64,000 nucleotides of DNA from Rhodobiaceae bacterium (GTDB taxonomy: Bacteria > Pseudomonadota > Alphaproteobacteria > Rhizobiales > NORP267), in the NCBI GenBank assembly GCA_020441905.1, contig JAGRLG010000040.1, forward strand, positions 1-64,000, written 5' to 3'. Position 1 is the stretch's first letter. Each line of letters opens with the position of its first letter. The position numbers and the translations under genes were made by a program. Positions 1-8,802 of this stretch are shown one piece after another. Below the pieces are notes generated by a model. That model saw only the letters and a list, made by a program, of their open reading frames with translations. It did no database searches and was not told the DNA's origin.

Positions 1-117
1 CAAGGCGCAGCGGTCTTTTCTAGCGGCGCTCGCGCCAAGGCGCAGCGGTCTTTTCTAGCGGCGCTCGCGCCAAGGCGCAGCGGTCTTTTCTAGCGGCGCT
101 CGCGCCAAGGCGCAGCG
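1..117. repeat. 35-bp tandem repeat array, 3 full copies plus 12 bp
   Basis: Three identical 35-bp units occupy 1-35, 36-70 and 71-105, and a 12-base partial unit (106-117) joins them to glnE. The array may extend beyond the window's left edge. The last glnE codons and its stop lie inside the unit at 71-105. Each unit contains CTAG, so each carries a minus-strand TAG; because 35 is not a multiple of 3, these stops fall in different frames. Confidence 0.95.
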
Positions 118-3062
118 CCGAGGACCTCAACGAAAATTTCGCGGACGCGGGACTGGGTGGCGGCGAGGTGGGCGGCCAGCACCGAGAAATCCGGCAAAGC
201 GGCGGCGCGCGCCAGCAGCAATTGCAGGCCACGCGGCAGGCTGGCGTCGTCGAGATCGTTTTCAAGGCAAAGCCGCAGCACCTGGGTCAGGTTGTGATAC
301 AGCGTGCTGGCTTCGAGCAGGTCATCGGCCTGCTCCCCGGAAAGCAAGCCGGCGGCGGCCAGCTTGCGCAGGGAGGCAACGGTGTTCTGGTCGAGAATAT
401 CCGGGTGATCAGCGCCATGGGCCAGTTGCAGGAACTGGGTGATGAATTCCAGATCGACCAGCCCGCCGGGCACGGTCTTGATCTGCCAGGGATCGCTTGA
501 TCCCTTTTCCTCGTCGATGCGGCGCCGCATGTCGATGACATCGGCTTTCAGTTGCCCCAGGTCGCGGCGGCGGCGCAGGGTTTCACCAATGACCTTTTCG
601 ACATCGGCGCGCAGCGCTCCCTCGCCCGATATCACCCGGCCCCGGGTCAAGGCCATGTGCTCCCAGGTCCAGGCGCTGTCGCGCTGATAGGCGGCAAAGC
701 TTGCCAGGCTGGCCGCCACCGGGCCGGCATTGCCCGAGGGGCGCAGCCGCATGTCAACTTCATAAAGTGTGCCCTCGCCGGTCGGTGCCGATATGGCGGC
801 AATCAGACGCTGGGTCAGCCGGGTATAATAGGCCGCCGGAGCGAGCGGGCGGCGTCCGTCCGACGCCGTGGTGTCTTCGGGAAAATCGTAAATGACGATG
901 AGATCGAGATCGGACGCGGCGGTGATCTCGCTGCCACCGAGCTTGCCCAGCGCCAGCACGACGCTGGACCCGCCGGGGACCAGTCCGTGGGTCTGGGCCA
1001 GTTCCTCGCCCGCCGCTTTGTGCAGCCTTTTCACCAGCATTTCGGCAAGCGCGGCAAAGGCGCCGCCAGCCTGGCTGGCGGAGATGGTGCCGGAGAGCAC
1101 GCGCACGCCAATGAGAAATGCCTGCTCCTGGCCGAAACGCCGAGCGCGGTCGAGCATTTCCTCATAGCTGCGGGCCAGACCCAGCGCCGTTTCAAGATGC
1201 TCGGCCAGCACCTCGCGCGACGGCAGTCCGCCGAAGAAATCGGGATCGAGAACGGCGTCGAGAACGGAAGCGCGGTTGCCGAGGGTGGCGGCAAGGCGGG
1301 GAGCCGTTCCCATGATGTCGGCGAGCAGGCCGAGCAGTTCCCCATTGGCGCGCAGCATCGAGAATACCTGCACCCCGGCCGGCAACCGCTTGAGAAAGGC
1401 GTCGAAAGCCAGGAAAGCGGCCTGCGGGTTCGCGGTTTGCGACAGCGCCTTGAGCAGTCCGGGAATGAGTTCGGTAAGCCGCTCGCGCGCCTTCTCGCTG
1501 CGGGTGGCGGCATAGCGCCCGAAATGCCAGCCGCGCACGACGCGGGCAATGTCGGCGGGCGAGGCGTAGCCCATGCGGGAGAGGGTCTGCAGGGTGTCGG
1601 GATCGTCCTCGCCGCCGGTGAAGACCAGGTTGCCGGCCTCGTTCGCAAGTTCGGGCGAATCCTCGAACAGGGCGGCATAGTGGCTCTCGACGCAGCGCAT
1701 GCGCCGGGTCAGTTCCTCCGCCAGCTCGCCGGCTCCGGACAGGGCACAGAACCTGGCAAAGGCGTCCAGCCCGCCCTCGTCCTCCGGCAGGAGATAGACC
1801 TGGTCGTCGTCGCGCATTTGCAGCCGGTGCTCGATACGGCGCAGAAATCGGTAGGCCTCGGCGAGTTCGTCCCGCGCCCCGGCGCTGATCCATTCCAGCT
1901 CGACGAGCCGGTCGAGGGTGGCGAGGGTGCGCCGCTCGCGCAGCACCGGCTGGCGGCCGCCGGCAATCAACTGCTGGGTCTGGACGAAAAACTCGATCTC
2001 GCGAATGCCGCCGCGGCCGAGCTTGATGTTGTGTCCGGCGACGGCGATGCGGCCATGCCCCTTATAGGCATGGATCTGCCGCTTCATGGCATGGACGTCG
2101 GCAATCGCCGCGAAATCGAAATATTTGCGCCAGATGAAGGGCGCCAGCTCGCGCAGGAAGACCTCGCCGGCGGCGATGTCGCCGGCCATGGCGCGGGCCT
2201 TGATCAGCGCCGCGCGCTCCCAGTTCTGGCCCATGCTCTCGTAGTATTGCAGGGCGGCGGCAAGGGAAATGGCGGCGGCCGTGGCCCCGGGGTCGGGGCG
2301 CAGGCGCAGATCGACGCGAAAGACATAGCCGTCGGCGGTGCGCTCCTGGAGAAGCTTGACCAGGTTGCGGGTCAGCCGGACATAGAATTTCGACGGCTCC
2401 AGACCCTCGCGCAGACGGCCGGCCTCGGCGTCGTAAAGAATGATGAGGTCGATATCGGAGGAATAATTGAGCTCGCCGGCGCCGAGCTTTCCCATCGCCA
2501 GCACGATATATCCGCTGCCGACGGACGGATTTTCAGGATCGAGGGGCAGAAAATCGCCGCTCGCGGCGGCCTGACGCAGCAGGATATCGATCGCCGCTGC
2601 GACGGCGACATCGGCGCCGCGCGAAAGGCTGGCCGTCACCTCGTCGATGGTCCAGGCGCCGGAAATATCGCCCAGGGCCACGAGCAGCGCCAGTTCCTGG
2701 CGAAAGCGGCGCAGCGCGGTCATGGCCTCTTCGGTGGACACCGCACCGGCACTGACCGCGCGCAGATCGCCGATCAGCGCGGCAAGGCGGTTCTCCGGCG
2801 CTTCGCGCAGGCAGCGCAGCAGGCGTCCGGGATCCTGGCGCATAAGGTCGGCGAGGAAGGGCGAGGCGGAAAACACACCATCAAGCAGCTCGCTCACCGC
2901 CGGGCGGGCGGCGAGGAGCGCGTCCAGTTCGCCGTCCAGACCGGCGGCCTTGGCGGCGCTGACAAGATCGCCGCGCCGGTGCGCCGCCGCCTGCTTATCG
3001 GCGACACCGGGACATTCGGCGATGCGCGCCGCCAGTGCATTGTCCGCGCAACTTACGTCCAT
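90..3062 (-). CDS. glnE: Bifunctional glutamine synthetase adenylyltransferase / adenylyl-removing enzyme GlnE
   Basis: GlnE attaches AMP to, and removes AMP from, a tyrosine of glutamine synthetase, so tuning ammonia assimilation to nitrogen status through PII. The 990-residue length fits the family. Two nucleotidyltransferase domains are visible: GKLGAGELNYSSDIDL at residues 191-206 (adenylyl-removing half) and LGKLGGSEITAASDLDL at about residues 700-720 (adenylylating half), each with the D-x-D metal pair. The start is an ATG at 3062, 33 bases after the kinase stop, so it is probably the last gene of the degP-regulator-kinase-glnE run. The oddity is its 3' end: the codons for the last residues (APWRERR) and the stop lie in a 35-bp repeat unit that is duplicated downstream. 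Confidence 0.95.
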   Translation of the reverse strand: MDVSCADNALAARIAECPGVADKQAAAHRRGDLVSAAKAAGLDGELDALLAARPAVSELLDGVFSASPFLADLMRQDPGRLLRCLREAPENRLAALIGDLRAVSAGAVSTEEAMTALRRFRQELALLVALGDISGAWTIDEVTASLSRGADVAVAAAIDILLRQAAASGDFLPLDPENPSVGSGYIVLAMGKLGAGELNYSSDIDLIILYDAEAGRLREGLEPSKFYVRLTRNLVKLLQERTADGYVFRVDLRLRPDPGATAAAISLAAALQYYESMGQNWERAALIKARAMAGDIAAGEVFLRELAPFIWRKYFDFAAIADVHAMKRQIHAYKGHGRIAVAGHNIKLGRGGIREIEFFVQTQQLIAGGRQPVLRERRTLATLDRLVELEWISAGARDELAEAYRFLRRIEHRLQMRDDDQVYLLPEDEGGLDAFARFCALSGAGELAEELTRRMRCVESHYAALFEDSPELANEAGNLVFTGGEDDPDTLQTLSRMGYASPADIARVVRGWHFGRYAATRSEKARERLTELIPGLLKALSQTANPQAAFLAFDAFLKRLPAGVQVFSMLRANGELLGLLADIMGTAPRLAATLGNRASVLDAVLDPDFFGGLPSREVLAEHLETALGLARSYEEMLDRARRFGQEQAFLIGVRVLSGTISASQAGGAFAALAEMLVKRLHKAAGEELAQTHGLVPGGSSVVLALGKLGGSEITAASDLDLIVIYDFPEDTTASDGRRPLAPAAYYTRLTQRLIAAISAPTGEGTLYEVDMRLRPSGNAGPVAASLASFAAYQRDSAWTWEHMALTRGRVISGEGALRADVEKVIGETLRRRRDLGQLKADVIDMRRRIDEEKGSSDPWQIKTVPGGLVDLEFITQFLQLAHGADHPDILDQNTVASLRKLAAAGLLSGEQADDLLEASTLYHNLTQVLRLCLENDLDDASLPRGLQLLLARAAALPDFSVLAAHLAATQSRVREIFVEVLGAAPWRERR

Positions 3063-3094
3063 ATGTCCTTGCCCAATGCCGGAGATTCCGCGGT

Positions 3095-4555
3095 TCAGCC
3101 GTGCCGGGCGGGCAGGATCATACGAACCGCCAGCCCCGGCGAATTGTCCTCGAGTTTCAATTCACCCTTGTGCAACCGCGCGACCGCCGCCGCAAGACTC
3201 AATCCGAGGCCGCTGCCAGGTCGCGAACGGCTGGTTTCCAGCCGGACGAAACGCTGCACCACCCGCTCGCGCTCGGCCTGGGGGACGCCGGGGCCGTGGT
3301 CGCGAACCGCGATTTCAACCGAATCGCCGCTGGCCGCAACCGAAACCGTGATCTCGCCCGGCGCCTCCCGCCCAGCTGCCCTGGCCGATTTTGCCGATTT
3401 CGCCGATTTGCCGTTGACCGCGCCGCGATGGCCGCCGGCTGCTTCGGGCAGGCCGTATTTCAGTGCATTGTCGATGAGGTTGGCAATGGCCTGGGAAATC
3501 AGTTCGCGGTCGCCGGCCAGCGGCGCCGGTCCATTGGCCTCCACCTTGAGAACGGCGCCGGCCTCCTCGGCAATGGGTTCGTAGAGCTCGGCGACGTCGC
3601 TCGCCACGGTGGCGGCATCCAGCCCGGCAAAACCGGCCCGCGCGGCGCCGGCCTCGGCGGCCGCGATCGACAGCAGGGCGTTGAAAATCCGGATCAGCTG
3701 ATCGGATTCCTCGATGGTCTGCTCGAGGGCGCGGCGGCAGATGTCGGGAGAATTGCCCTGGCGCAATGCCGTCTCGGCGCGGGTGCGCAGCCGGGTCAGC
3801 GGCGTCTTCAGATCGTGGGCTATATTGTCGGAAACCTCCTTCAGCCCCGCCATCAGCCGCTCGATGCGGTCGAGCATGGCATTGAGGCTGAGGGCGAGAC
3901 GGTCCAGTTCATCGCCGGTGCCGGCTTCGGGAATGCGCTCGGAAAGATCGCCGGCCATGATGCGCTGGCTGGTCGCCGCCATGGCATCGAGGCGGGCGAG
4001 CAGGCGGCGGCTGGCAATGAGGCCGCCGGCGATTCCCAGCGCAATGGTCAGGCCCAGCCCCCAGAACAGGGCCGATGCAATGACGCGCTGGAAGCTGCGC
4101 CGCTCCTCGATGTCGCGGCCGACGATGAGGCGAAAGCCGCCAGCCAGAACATAGGTGCGCGCCAGGGCCTGGCGCTCGGATACCTGGCCGCCATCGACGC
4201 GGCGGAAGGAGAATTCATACCAGCCCGCGGCCTCGGTGACCTCGGCCGGCGCGCCATAAAGATTGCCGGCGAGCGGCCGGAAACTGGCATCGGTCATCAG
4301 ATAGAGATCGTTGCCGGCAATGGCGGCGCGTTGCTGGACGGCGGCCAGCAGGCGCACGGTGCCGCCGGCGGCATATTGTTCGGCAAGGCCGCGCGCTTCG
4401 GTTTCGATGGCCTCGTTGAGCTGGCGCGAAAGCAGAACCGTGGTCGAATAGTAGATATAGCCGATGACCAGGGTCGCCGAGAGGGCGAAAAAGGCGAGAA
4501 ACAGCACCGCCAGGCGAAAGGCGGAGGCGCGGACGAGTTTAGCTAAGGTCGTCAC
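3095..4555 (-). CDS. Sensor histidine kinase (HAMP, HisKA, HATPase)
   Basis: Membrane sensor kinase of 486 residues. The N-terminal membrane segment (about 12-36) is followed by a periplasmic region, a second membrane segment (about 158-182) and a HAMP linker. The phospho-acceptor motif HDLKTPLTR has its histidine at 247. The ATP-binding domain shows NLIDNALKYG, a DHGPGV box and GSGLGLSLA. The start is a GTG overlapping the upstream regulator gene by 17 bases, which implies translational coupling. Its partner is the OmpR-type regulator directly upstream. The position between a DegP gene and glnE resembles FeuPQ-like pairs of Rhizobiales, but the signal sensed cannot be read from sequence. Confidence 0.9.
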   Translation of the reverse strand: MTTLAKLVRASAFRLAVLFLAFFALSATLVIGYIYYSTTVLLSRQLNEAIETEARGLAEQYAAGGTVRLLAAVQQRAAIAGNDLYLMTDASFRPLAGNLYGAPAEVTEAAGWYEFSFRRVDGGQVSERQALARTYVLAGGFRLIVGRDIEERRSFQRVIASALFWGLGLTIALGIAGGLIASRRLLARLDAMAATSQRIMAGDLSERIPEAGTGDELDRLALSLNAMLDRIERLMAGLKEVSDNIAHDLKTPLTRLRTRAETALRQGNSPDICRRALEQTIEESDQLIRIFNALLSIAAAEAGAARAGFAGLDAATVASDVAELYEPIAEEAGAVLKVEANGPAPLAGDRELISQAIANLIDNALKYGLPEAAGGHRGAVNGKSAKSAKSARAAGREAPGEITVSVAASGDSVEIAVRDHGPGVPQAERERVVQRFVRLETSRSRPGSGLGLSLAAAVARLHKGELKLEDNSPGLAVRMILPARHG

Positions 4556-5219
4556 TGATCATGTATCCCGCGCCGCGCACCGTGTGCAGCAATGGCGCGG
4601 CGAAATCGCGGTCGATCTTGGCACGCAGCCGCGAAATATGCACGTCGATGACGTTGGTCTGGGGGTCGAAATGATAGTTCCAGACATTTTCCAGCAGCAT
4701 GGTGCGGGTCACCACCTGCCCCTTGTGGCGCATCAGATAGTCGAGCAGGGCGAATTCGCGCGGTTGAAGCGGAATCGCTTTTCCACTCCGGCGCACGGTA
4801 TGGGCAAGGCGGTCGAGCAGCAGGTCGCCGGCCTGGAGCACGGCCTCGCCCGCCTCCGGCGCCTTGCGGCGCGCCAGCACCTCGATGCGGGCGAGAAGCT
4901 CGGAAAAGGCATAGGGCTTGGTAAGATAATCGTCGCCGCCGGCGCGCAGGCCCTTGACCCGGTCATCGACTTCGCCAAGAGCGGAAAGGATGAGCACCGG
5001 GGTCTGGTCGCCCGCCTTTCTCAACTCGGCAATCACCGACAGACCGTCGCGGCGCGGGATCATGCGGTCGACGACGAGCACGTCGAAACTGCCGGCCTGG
5101 GCCATCTCCAGGCCCTCCTCGCCGTCACCGGAATGATCGATGACATGGCCGCTTTCCTTGAGCGCCCTGACCAGATAGCCGGCGGTTTCGGCGTCGTCCT
5201 CGATGAGAAGAATTTTCAT
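4539..5219 (-). CDS. OmpR-family response regulator
   Basis: Transcription regulator of 226 residues. The receiver domain (about 1-118) has the acidic pocket ED at 7-8, phospho-acceptor Asp51 in VVDRMIPRRDG and the conserved Lys in DYLTKPYAF near residue 100. The C-terminal winged-helix domain (about 128-222) has the usual DPQTNVIDVHISRLRAKID signature. It is co-transcribed with the kinase that overlaps its 3' end. The 107-base gap to degP upstream holds a 10-bp hairpin. A FeuP-like role is plausible from synteny only. Confidence 0.9.
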   Translation of the reverse strand: MKILLIEDDAETAGYLVRALKESGHVIDHSGDGEEGLEMAQAGSFDVLVVDRMIPRRDGLSVIAELRKAGDQTPVLILSALGEVDDRVKGLRAGGDDYLTKPYAFSELLARIEVLARRKAPEAGEAVLQAGDLLLDRLAHTVRRSGKAIPLQPREFALLDYLMRHKGQVVTRTMLLENVWNYHFDPQTNVIDVHISRLRAKIDRDFAAPLLHTVRGAGYMISDDLS

Positions 5220-5286
5220 GGGTGTTTCTTAGCGCAAATCGTCCGGCAGCGGCAAAGTGGAGGGATTCACTTGCCGCTGCCGGGAA

Positions 5287-5320
5287 TACCCGCCGCATCA
5301 GGGGCTTGCAGCGGCGGGTA
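5287..5320 (-). terminator. Hairpin between degP and the response regulator gene
   Basis: Arms 5287-5296 and 5311-5320 form a perfect 10-bp GC-rich stem with a 14-base loop, just after the degP stop on the minus strand. No T-run follows, so it is either a weak terminator, a processing site or an mRNA-stabilising end rather than a canonical intrinsic terminator. Confidence 0.45.
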
Positions 5321-5326
5321 CATGGC

Positions 5327-6883
5327 TCAAGCCGCGTCGAGATCAAGGGCGACGAAGTGCTGGCCCTTGCTCGACTTGACGAACAGCAGCACCTTGGCGC
5401 GCTTGGCCTGCGTGACCTCGGAAATGATCCGGGCCACGTCTTCCGGCGTGCTGACGTCGCGGTTATCGACCTTCAGGATGACATCTCCGGTCTCAAGGCC
5501 CTTGTCCGCGGCCTCGCTGCCATCGGCAACGCCGACCACGACCACCCCTTCATCGCCGGCGTCAGGCACCTGGGCCGCCGCGCGCAGCGCCAGGCCCAAC
5601 TGGTTGACGGCCATCTCCTTGGCGGGCTCCGGGCTGACGCTGGCCTGCTTTTCCTCTTTCTGCCGCCCGAGCTTCACGCTCAGCGTCTGGGGCTTGCCAT
5701 CACGCAGGATCTTGATCGCGGTCCGCTCTTCGGGATTATGGGCGCCGATCTTGCGCGCCAGATCCTTGGCGTCCTTCACCTCGCGGCCATCGACCTCGAG
5801 AATGACGTCGCCCAGCTTCATTCCCGCGGCCTGCGCCGGGCTGCCGTTCTGGACATCCGACACCAGGGCGCCGGCGGCGTCCTTGAGGCCGAGCGAGTCG
5901 GCGATGTCACGGGTTACCGGCTGGATCTGGACGCCGAGCCAGCCGCGGCTGACCGAGCCGGTGTCGCGCAACTGCGCGATCACGCCCTTGGCGACTTCGG
6001 CGGGAATGGCGAAACCGATGCCGACGCTGCCGCCGGAGGGCGAATAGATGGCGGTATTGATGCCGACCACCTGGCCCTTGAGATTGAAGGTCGGACCGCC
6101 CGAATTGCCTTTGTTGATCGGCGCATCGACCTGGATGAAGTCGTCGTAAAGCCCGGCGCCGATGTCGCGGCCGCGGGCGGAGACGACACCGACGGTGACG
6201 CTGCCGCCAAGCCCGAAGGGATTGCCAACCGCCAGCACCCAGTCGCCGATCTCGATGTCGTCATCGGTAAAGGCGACATAGGGAAATTCGCGCGATGCGT
6301 CGATCTTGAGCAGGGCGAGGTCGGTCTTTTTGTCGGTGCCGACGATCTTGGCGGTATAAACCGACCCGTCGTCGAGGGTGAGTTCAACTTCCGAGGCATT
6401 GTCGACAACGTGATTGTTGGTCACGACATAGCCGTCTTCGGAAATGATGAAGCCGGAGCCCTGGGCCAGTGCTCGCCGCTGGCCGCGAGGCGAAGGGCCG
6501 TGGAACGGGTCCGGCATGCCGCGATCGGGAAACATGTCCTTGAACCATTCGGGAACGTTGAAATTGTCCGGCCAGTTGCGGAACTGCCGCCGCTGGTCCG
6601 AATCCGACGCCACCTCGGGTTCGGAAACCTTGACCTTGACGCTGACCACCGCCGGGCGGACATGCTTGACGATGGGGGCAAAGGACATCGGCACCATCAC
6701 CGGCGCCTCGACCCTGTTGCCGAGCGGCTGGGCCACGGTTTGCGCCTGCTGGGCGAAGGCGCCCGACCACAGGACCGATACCGCGACCATCGCCGCGCCA
6801 AGGGCAGCGGCGACCAACAGGCCTAGTCCGCGGCCGCCGTCCCGGCGTGAGGCGCTGTCGAGAACGTATTTGCCATCGTGCAT
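5327..6883 (-). CDS. degP: Periplasmic serine protease of the DegP/HtrA (Do) family
   Basis: Periplasmic quality-control protease and chaperone of 518 residues. A membrane/signal segment lies at about 20-45, ending in AFAQQ. The catalytic triad is His158 in TNNHVVDN, Asp188 in KTDLALLK and Ser261 in NKGNSGGP. Two PDZ domains follow (about 305-395 and 420-510). I chose the ATG at 6883 because GAGGAG lies 8 bases upstream; a TTG two codons earlier is less likely. It follows the cytochrome c maturation genes as in rhizobial cycHJKL-degP clusters, though here an OsmC-fusion gene is interposed. A 16-bp tandem duplication sits just upstream of the ribosome-binding site. Confidence 0.93.
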   Translation of the reverse strand: MHDGKYVLDSASRRDGGRGLGLLVAAALGAAMVAVSVLWSGAFAQQAQTVAQPLGNRVEAPVMVPMSFAPIVKHVRPAVVSVKVKVSEPEVASDSDQRRQFRNWPDNFNVPEWFKDMFPDRGMPDPFHGPSPRGQRRALAQGSGFIISEDGYVVTNNHVVDNASEVELTLDDGSVYTAKIVGTDKKTDLALLKIDASREFPYVAFTDDDIEIGDWVLAVGNPFGLGGSVTVGVVSARGRDIGAGLYDDFIQVDAPINKGNSGGPTFNLKGQVVGINTAIYSPSGGSVGIGFAIPAEVAKGVIAQLRDTGSVSRGWLGVQIQPVTRDIADSLGLKDAAGALVSDVQNGSPAQAAGMKLGDVILEVDGREVKDAKDLARKIGAHNPEERTAIKILRDGKPQTLSVKLGRQKEEKQASVSPEPAKEMAVNQLGLALRAAAQVPDAGDEGVVVVGVADGSEAADKGLETGDVILKVDNRDVSTPEDVARIISEVTQAKRAKVLLFVKSSKGQHFVALDLDAA

Positions 6884-6900
6884 TTTCAAATCTCCTCAAT

Positions 6901-6932
6901 TGCAACGATCGTCGGCTGCAACGATCGTCGGC
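6901..6932. repeat. 16-bp direct repeat, two copies, 5' of degP
   Basis: TGCAACGATCGTCGGC occurs at 6901-6916 and again at 6917-6932. Each copy contains the palindrome ACGATCGT. The pair abuts the degP ribosome-binding site, in the 175-base gap between degP and the OsmC-fusion gene, so it lies in the 5' untranslated region or promoter of degP. Confidence 0.85.
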
Positions 6933-7058
6933 GGCCGCCGCCTGGCCGCCGGATATCTCTTCGGTGCATTTATGGAGCGCGCCACCTTACGGCAATCTGA
7001 AGGCCGCATTAAAAATCGGTAATGTTGGGCAAGGGCGCGCCGCCGTGGGGGGCGAAAG

Positions 7059-8300
7059 TCACTCGTGCCCGGCTTCACGGGTGACAATGATCGAGCTTTG
7101 CTCGAGCGTGCGATGGACCGGGCACATATCGGCGATTTCCAGCAGCCGCGTGCGCTGTTCGTGGGTTAGATCGCCGGCGATGGCAATGGCGCGCTCGAAA
7201 CGGTCGACGCGCCCCTCCCTGCCCTCGCATTCGGCACAATCGTTGGCATGGACCCTGTCATGGCGGATTTCGACCGAGACGTTTTCCAGCGGTAATTTCT
7301 TGCGCTCGGCATAGAGGCGCAGCGTCATCGAGGTGCAGGCGCCAAGGGCGATGGCGAGGAAATCGTAAGGTGAAGGGCCGCTATCCATGCCGCCGACATC
7401 GGCCGGCTCGTCGGCGGTGAGGCGGTGGCGTCCGGCAAGGGCCGCCTGCTGGAACCTGCCCTGCCCGGTTTCGGCCACCCGGACGGTGCCGGCGGGAACG
7501 CCAGCTTCTTCCCCCATCCCGGTTTCGGCCGCCTCGTCGAGGAAGCGCGCCGCCCAGACGGCAATCATATCGGCGGCGAAGACGGCGTCGCGGCGGTTTG
7601 ACAGCAAATGGTCGGCGCCGTGAAGCGAAACGAAGCTTTTGGGGTGCTTGGCGGCGGCAAAGATGCGCCCGGCGTTTTCAATGCCGACGGTGGCATCCAG
7701 CGGCGCGTGGAGGACCAGCAATGCGCGTTTCAGATTGGCAATGCGATCGGACAAGCTTTGCCCCCGAACATCGTCGAGAAACTGCTTGCGGATGGTGAAT
7801 TGGCGTCCGGCCAGGGTGACCTGGGCCGCGCCCGTGGCCTCGATCTCGTCCAGTTGGGCATGGAAGTTTTCCACCACATGGGCGGCATCGGCGGGGGCGC
7901 CGATGGCTGCCACCGCCTTGACCTCGGGAATGTCGCCAGCCGCCGCCAGCACCGCGGCGCCGCCAAGCGAATGACCGATGAGCAGCGCGGGCGCCTTGCG
8001 GTTGTCGCGCAGCCAACGGGCCGCCAGCACGAGGTCGGCGACATTCGACGAGAAATTGGTATTGGCGAATTCGCCCTCGCTGGCGCCAAGACCGGTGAAA
8101 TCGAAGCGCAGCACGCCATAGCCATGGGCGGCGAGCGCGGCGGCGATGCGCGAGGCGGCGAAAATATCCTTCGAACAGGTGAAGCAATGGGCGAACAGCG
8201 CATAGGCGCGCACCGGGCCGTCGGGCAGATCGAGGCGGGCGGCAAGGGCGGCATTCTGGCTGCCGGCAAAGGTGATGCGGTTGGTCGGCGCTGTCATCAT
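7059..8300 (-). CDS. Fused alpha/beta hydrolase - OsmC-like protein
   Basis: Two-domain protein of 413 residues. Residues about 1-255 form an alpha/beta hydrolase with the nucleophile elbow GHSLGG (Ser111). Residues about 270-410 form an OsmC/Ohr-like domain with the paired redox cysteines Cys322 (ALGACTSM) and Cys393 (DMCPVHRT). OsmC-type proteins reduce organic hydroperoxides; the substrate of the hydrolase half is unknown. This fusion is a recognised family architecture, so it is not an assembly artefact. It lies in the same direction between ccmH and degP, interrupting an otherwise familiar gene order. A cytosolic location is expected because no signal peptide is present. Confidence 0.88.
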   Translation of the reverse strand: MMTAPTNRITFAGSQNAALAARLDLPDGPVRAYALFAHCFTCSKDIFAASRIAAALAAHGYGVLRFDFTGLGASEGEFANTNFSSNVADLVLAARWLRDNRKAPALLIGHSLGGAAVLAAAGDIPEVKAVAAIGAPADAAHVVENFHAQLDEIEATGAAQVTLAGRQFTIRKQFLDDVRGQSLSDRIANLKRALLVLHAPLDATVGIENAGRIFAAAKHPKSFVSLHGADHLLSNRRDAVFAADMIAVWAARFLDEAAETGMGEEAGVPAGTVRVAETGQGRFQQAALAGRHRLTADEPADVGGMDSGPSPYDFLAIALGACTSMTLRLYAERKKLPLENVSVEIRHDRVHANDCAECEGREGRVDRFERAIAIAGDLTHEQRTRLLEIADMCPVHRTLEQSSIIVTREAGHE

Positions 8301-8340
8301 CGGCTCCCTTGTTGGCGGCGCCGGTGGCAGGCCGGCGCGA

Positions 8341-8802
8341 TCAGTCGTCGGCGACGAGCTTTTTCAGTCGCTCCTTCTCCGCCTCGCTGAGTTCAGCGGC
8401 GGCGCCCGCGGGCAAGGCCCGCTTGCGCCACAGCACCAGCCCCCCGGCGATCAGCGCGAGCGGCGGGACAAGCCAGAGTAACAGCGTATGAAGCGCAAAG
8501 CGCGGCTTGAGCAGCACGAACTCGCCGTAGCGCTCGACGACAAAGGAGAGCACCTCGCTGTCGCTGGCGCCGGCGCTGAGGCGTTCGCGCACCAGAACGC
8601 GCAGATCGCGGGCCAGCGGAGCATTGGAATCATCGATCGACTGGTTTTGGCAGACCAGGCAGCGCAATTCGGCGGAGATGGTGCGGGCGCGGGCCTCCAG
8701 CGCGGGGTCGGCCAGCACTTCGTCCGGCTGCACGGCAAGGGCCGGACCCGCCGACAGGGCCAGGCACAACGCGATCAGAAGGCGGGCGAGCATGGCTGTC
8801 AT
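8341..8802 (-). CDS. ccmH: Cytochrome c maturation protein CcmH (CycL)
   Basis: CcmH is a membrane-anchored periplasmic thiol-oxidoreductase that keeps apocytochrome c haem-binding cysteines reduced during System I maturation. The 153-residue protein has a signal peptide (about 4-23), the family motif [11 protein letters not shown] with Cys48 and Cys51, and a C-terminal membrane segment (about 104-123). The start ATG at 8802 overlaps the ccmF stop in an ATGA, which decides it over longer in-frame starts. It ends the ccmI-E-F-H operon. Confidence 0.93.
   Translation of the reverse strand: MTAMLARLLIALCLALSAGPALAVQPDEVLADPALEARARTISAELRCLVCQNQSIDDSNAPLARDLRVLVRERLSAGASDSEVLSFVVERYGEFVLLKPRFALHTLLLWLVPPLALIAGGLVLWRKRALPAGAAAELSEAEKERLKKLVADD

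Noticed and set aside
552-3584. Long plus-strand open frame of about 1010 codons opposite glnE
   Set aside because: It is antisense to a clear GlnE with both catalytic motifs; its translation is low-complexity Gly/Ala/Gln/His as expected of GC-rich shadow frames.
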